Position numbers and translations under genes: made by a program. 7,565 nucleotides of DNA from JBBQLG01 sp038327655 (lineage in GTDB: Bacteria > Bacteroidota > Bacteroidia > Cytophagales > Spirosomataceae): NCBI GenBank assembly GCA_038327655.1, contig JBBQLG010000214.1:1-7565 (forward strand), read 5' to 3'. How positions within the stretch are numbered: position 1 is the first letter of the stretch; the number at the start of each line of letters is the position of its first letter. Shown here one piece after another: positions 6,538 to 7,565 of this stretch. The notes under the pieces were generated by a model. The model searched no databases and was not told the origin of the DNA. It saw nothing but the letters and a program-made list of their open reading frames with translations.

Positions 6538-7134
6538 ATGCCTTTACCGACCCAATCTGACCTTGACCAGCTCCGCCTTGATCTGACCATCAAAGCAAAA
6601 AATGGACTCAACTTTATCGGCGCAGCAACTCTTGTCTGGCTGCTGATCACCTTCATCTGGACGCTTCCCTACGGCGTTGGCCAAAAGAGTTTGCTTACCT
6701 TCTACGCGGGCGGGCTGATGCTGCCCTTAGCGTGGCTGTTTTCTAAAGTTTTAGGCACCAGTTGGAACATACCTGACAATCCGCTGCAACCCCTGGGTCT
6801 CTGGCTAAATTTTGCGCAACTCGGTTATTTCCCCATTCTGTTCTTTGTGTATGCCAGGCACCCTGAGTATTTCATCATGGTTTATGTCATCATCACGGGG
6901 GCGCATTTTCTGCCCTACGCCTGGTTTTACAATACCCGGTCGTTCGCCATCATGGCCATTCTGATTAGTGTGGGGGCTGCCTGGCTGGGGATTGTTCTGC
7001 CGGTACAACGGTTGTATTTGATTCCCCTGTTTATGAGCGTTTCACTACTCGTGCTGGCCGTTTGGTTAACCGCCGATTACCAGACCAAAAAGAAATTGTC
7101 TGGTGCACACCAAAACGTGCCGCTTACTGCTTAG
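6538..7134 (+). CDS. Six-helix integral membrane protein, possibly DUF7010-like
   Basis: A 198-residue inner-membrane protein with no signal peptide. A hydrophilic N-terminus (LDQLRLDLTIKAKNGL) leads into six hydrophobic segments at about residues 24-44, 51-72, 88-105, 109-131, 135-155 and 159-179, followed by a basic tail (TKKKLSGAHQ) that should be cytoplasmic. The pattern of L-R-x-D-L...K-x-K-N-G-L-x-F-I-x-A-A at the start, PLAWLFSK in the second helix and GAHFLPYAW in the fourth resembles an uncharacterised family I remember as DUF7010; that name is from memory and needs a profile search. No catalytic or transport motif is visible and I assign no function. The ATG at 6538 fits the family N-terminus; a TTG at 6514 preceded by GGGAG would add eight residues. 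It lies 125 bases after the carotenoid oxygenase stop and could be cotranscribed or have its own promoter. Confidence 0.82.
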   Translation: MPLPTQSDLDQLRLDLTIKAKNGLNFIGAATLVWLLITFIWTLPYGVGQKSLLTFYAGGLMLPLAWLFSKVLGTSWNIPDNPLQPLGLWLNFAQLGYFPILFFVYARHPEYFIMVYVIITGAHFLPYAWFYNTRSFAIMAILISVGAAWLGIVLPVQRLYLIPLFMSVSLLVLAVWLTADYQTKKKLSGAHQNVPLTA

Positions 7135-7165
7135 TAGAGCGGCCTGTGGCGGGCAATGCTCCGAT

Positions 7166-7565
7166 CTACTCGAAGTTCAGATAGAGCGTAAACGTGCTGG
7201 TGGTGAGTTTCTGAATACCGGCGCTGGCGGGGCTGAGCGCGTTGGCGCGGTAGAGGTTCGGGATACCCTGCGAAAAACGGAGTTCGGGCGAAAACTTGAA
7301 GAACTGGAAAAACTGCTCGAAGCCAACGCCGTATTCCAGTGTCAGGTCAGTTGTACCCGTATTCAGCCGTCCTGACCCCTGGGATTCGCCTTTGCGGACG
7401 TTTGTCTCGATAGCAAACGAAGCCCCGGCAATCATGTACATCCGCGAGTTATTGCGTCGTTCAGACTTGTATTTGAACAGAATCGGCACGTTCAGCCACG
7501 TCGATTCACGGGTTTCGACGCGCTGCGAACCACCGGGATAATCGAAATTGACGGCCCGGCTGTAG
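7166..7565 (-). CDS. PorT-like outer-membrane beta-barrel protein, C-terminal 132 residues
   Basis: The minus-strand frame is open from the window edge to TAG at 7168-7166. It reads as alternating polar and hydrophobic strands: STWLNVPILFKYKSERRNNS, RMYMIAGASFAIET, DLTLEYGVGFEQFF, FFKFSPELRFSQGIPNL, and a final TSTFTLYLNFE. The order of an N-V-P-I-L-F-K-Y strand, a YMIAGAS strand, a G-x-G-F-E-x-F strand, FKFSPELRFSQG and a closing strand ending in aromatic-x-E is what PorT family outer-membrane proteins of Bacteroidota show. PorT itself belongs to the type IX secretion system of gliding and protein-secreting members; many relatives are plain barrels of unknown role, so the secretion link is inference. 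Signal peptide and N-terminal strands are outside the window. An apparent start at 7489 is a GTG inside the continuing frame, not a true start. It is convergent with the six-helix protein, 31 bases away. Confidence 0.72.
   Translation of the reverse strand, partial: YSRAVNFDYPGGSQRVETRESTWLNVPILFKYKSERRNNSRMYMIAGASFAIETNVRKGESQGSGRLNTGTTDLTLEYGVGFEQFFQFFKFSPELRFSQGIPNLYRANALSPASAGIQKLTTSTFTLYLNFE

Noticed and set aside
7103..7541. Plus-strand open frames of 90 and 81 codons at the right edge
   Set aside because: They are antisense to the PorT-like barrel, whose strand pattern is clear; one also overlaps the end of the six-helix gene.

Overview
The window looks like a piece of chromosome from a Bacteroidota bacterium of the Cytophagales, most like Spirosoma and its relatives. 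The basis is protein style and signals: a PorT-like outer-membrane barrel, a heme-c/VCBS lipoprotein, promoter elements of the Bacteroidota type (TAnnTTTG), few clear Shine-Dalgarno sequences, and a moderately GC-rich coding sequence. The genus is inference; no rRNA or other marker gene is present.

Left edge (1-330), a worn accessory patch. An IS3-type transposase gene starts at 91 and runs leftward out of the window. Directly beside it, on the other strand, lies the C-terminal third of a VapC-like PIN-domain toxin (150-270) that has lost its start. The simplest reading is that the insertion sequence cut the toxin gene, with the junction near 149.

330-655 is AT-richer than the rest. It holds one small two-helix membrane protein gene on the minus strand with a good Bacteroidota promoter, whose position fixes the short start.

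655-3157 holds a convergent pair: a family 8 glycosyltransferase on plus and a large lipoprotein on minus that joins a c-type heme site to five calcium-binding FG-GAP/VCBS motifs. Their stop codons are 19 bases apart.

3158-3352 is a divergent regulatory region, followed by pyruvate kinase (3353-4786), a complete glycolytic enzyme with the sequence signature of K+-independent forms. A long perfect hairpin (4852-4900) closes that unit.

4955-6412 encodes a carotenoid cleavage oxygenase with all four iron-binding histidines. 6538-7134 encodes a six-helix membrane protein of unknown function. 7166-7565 is the 3' end of a PorT-like outer-membrane barrel, convergent with it.

Apart from the possible IS/toxin pair at the left edge, the genes appear to be separate transcription units with unrelated jobs (cell-surface sugar transfer, a surface redox or binding protein, glycolysis, apocarotenoid formation). 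I see no CRISPR array, tRNA, rRNA, phage module or multi-gene defence cluster, and no convincing new multi-gene system.
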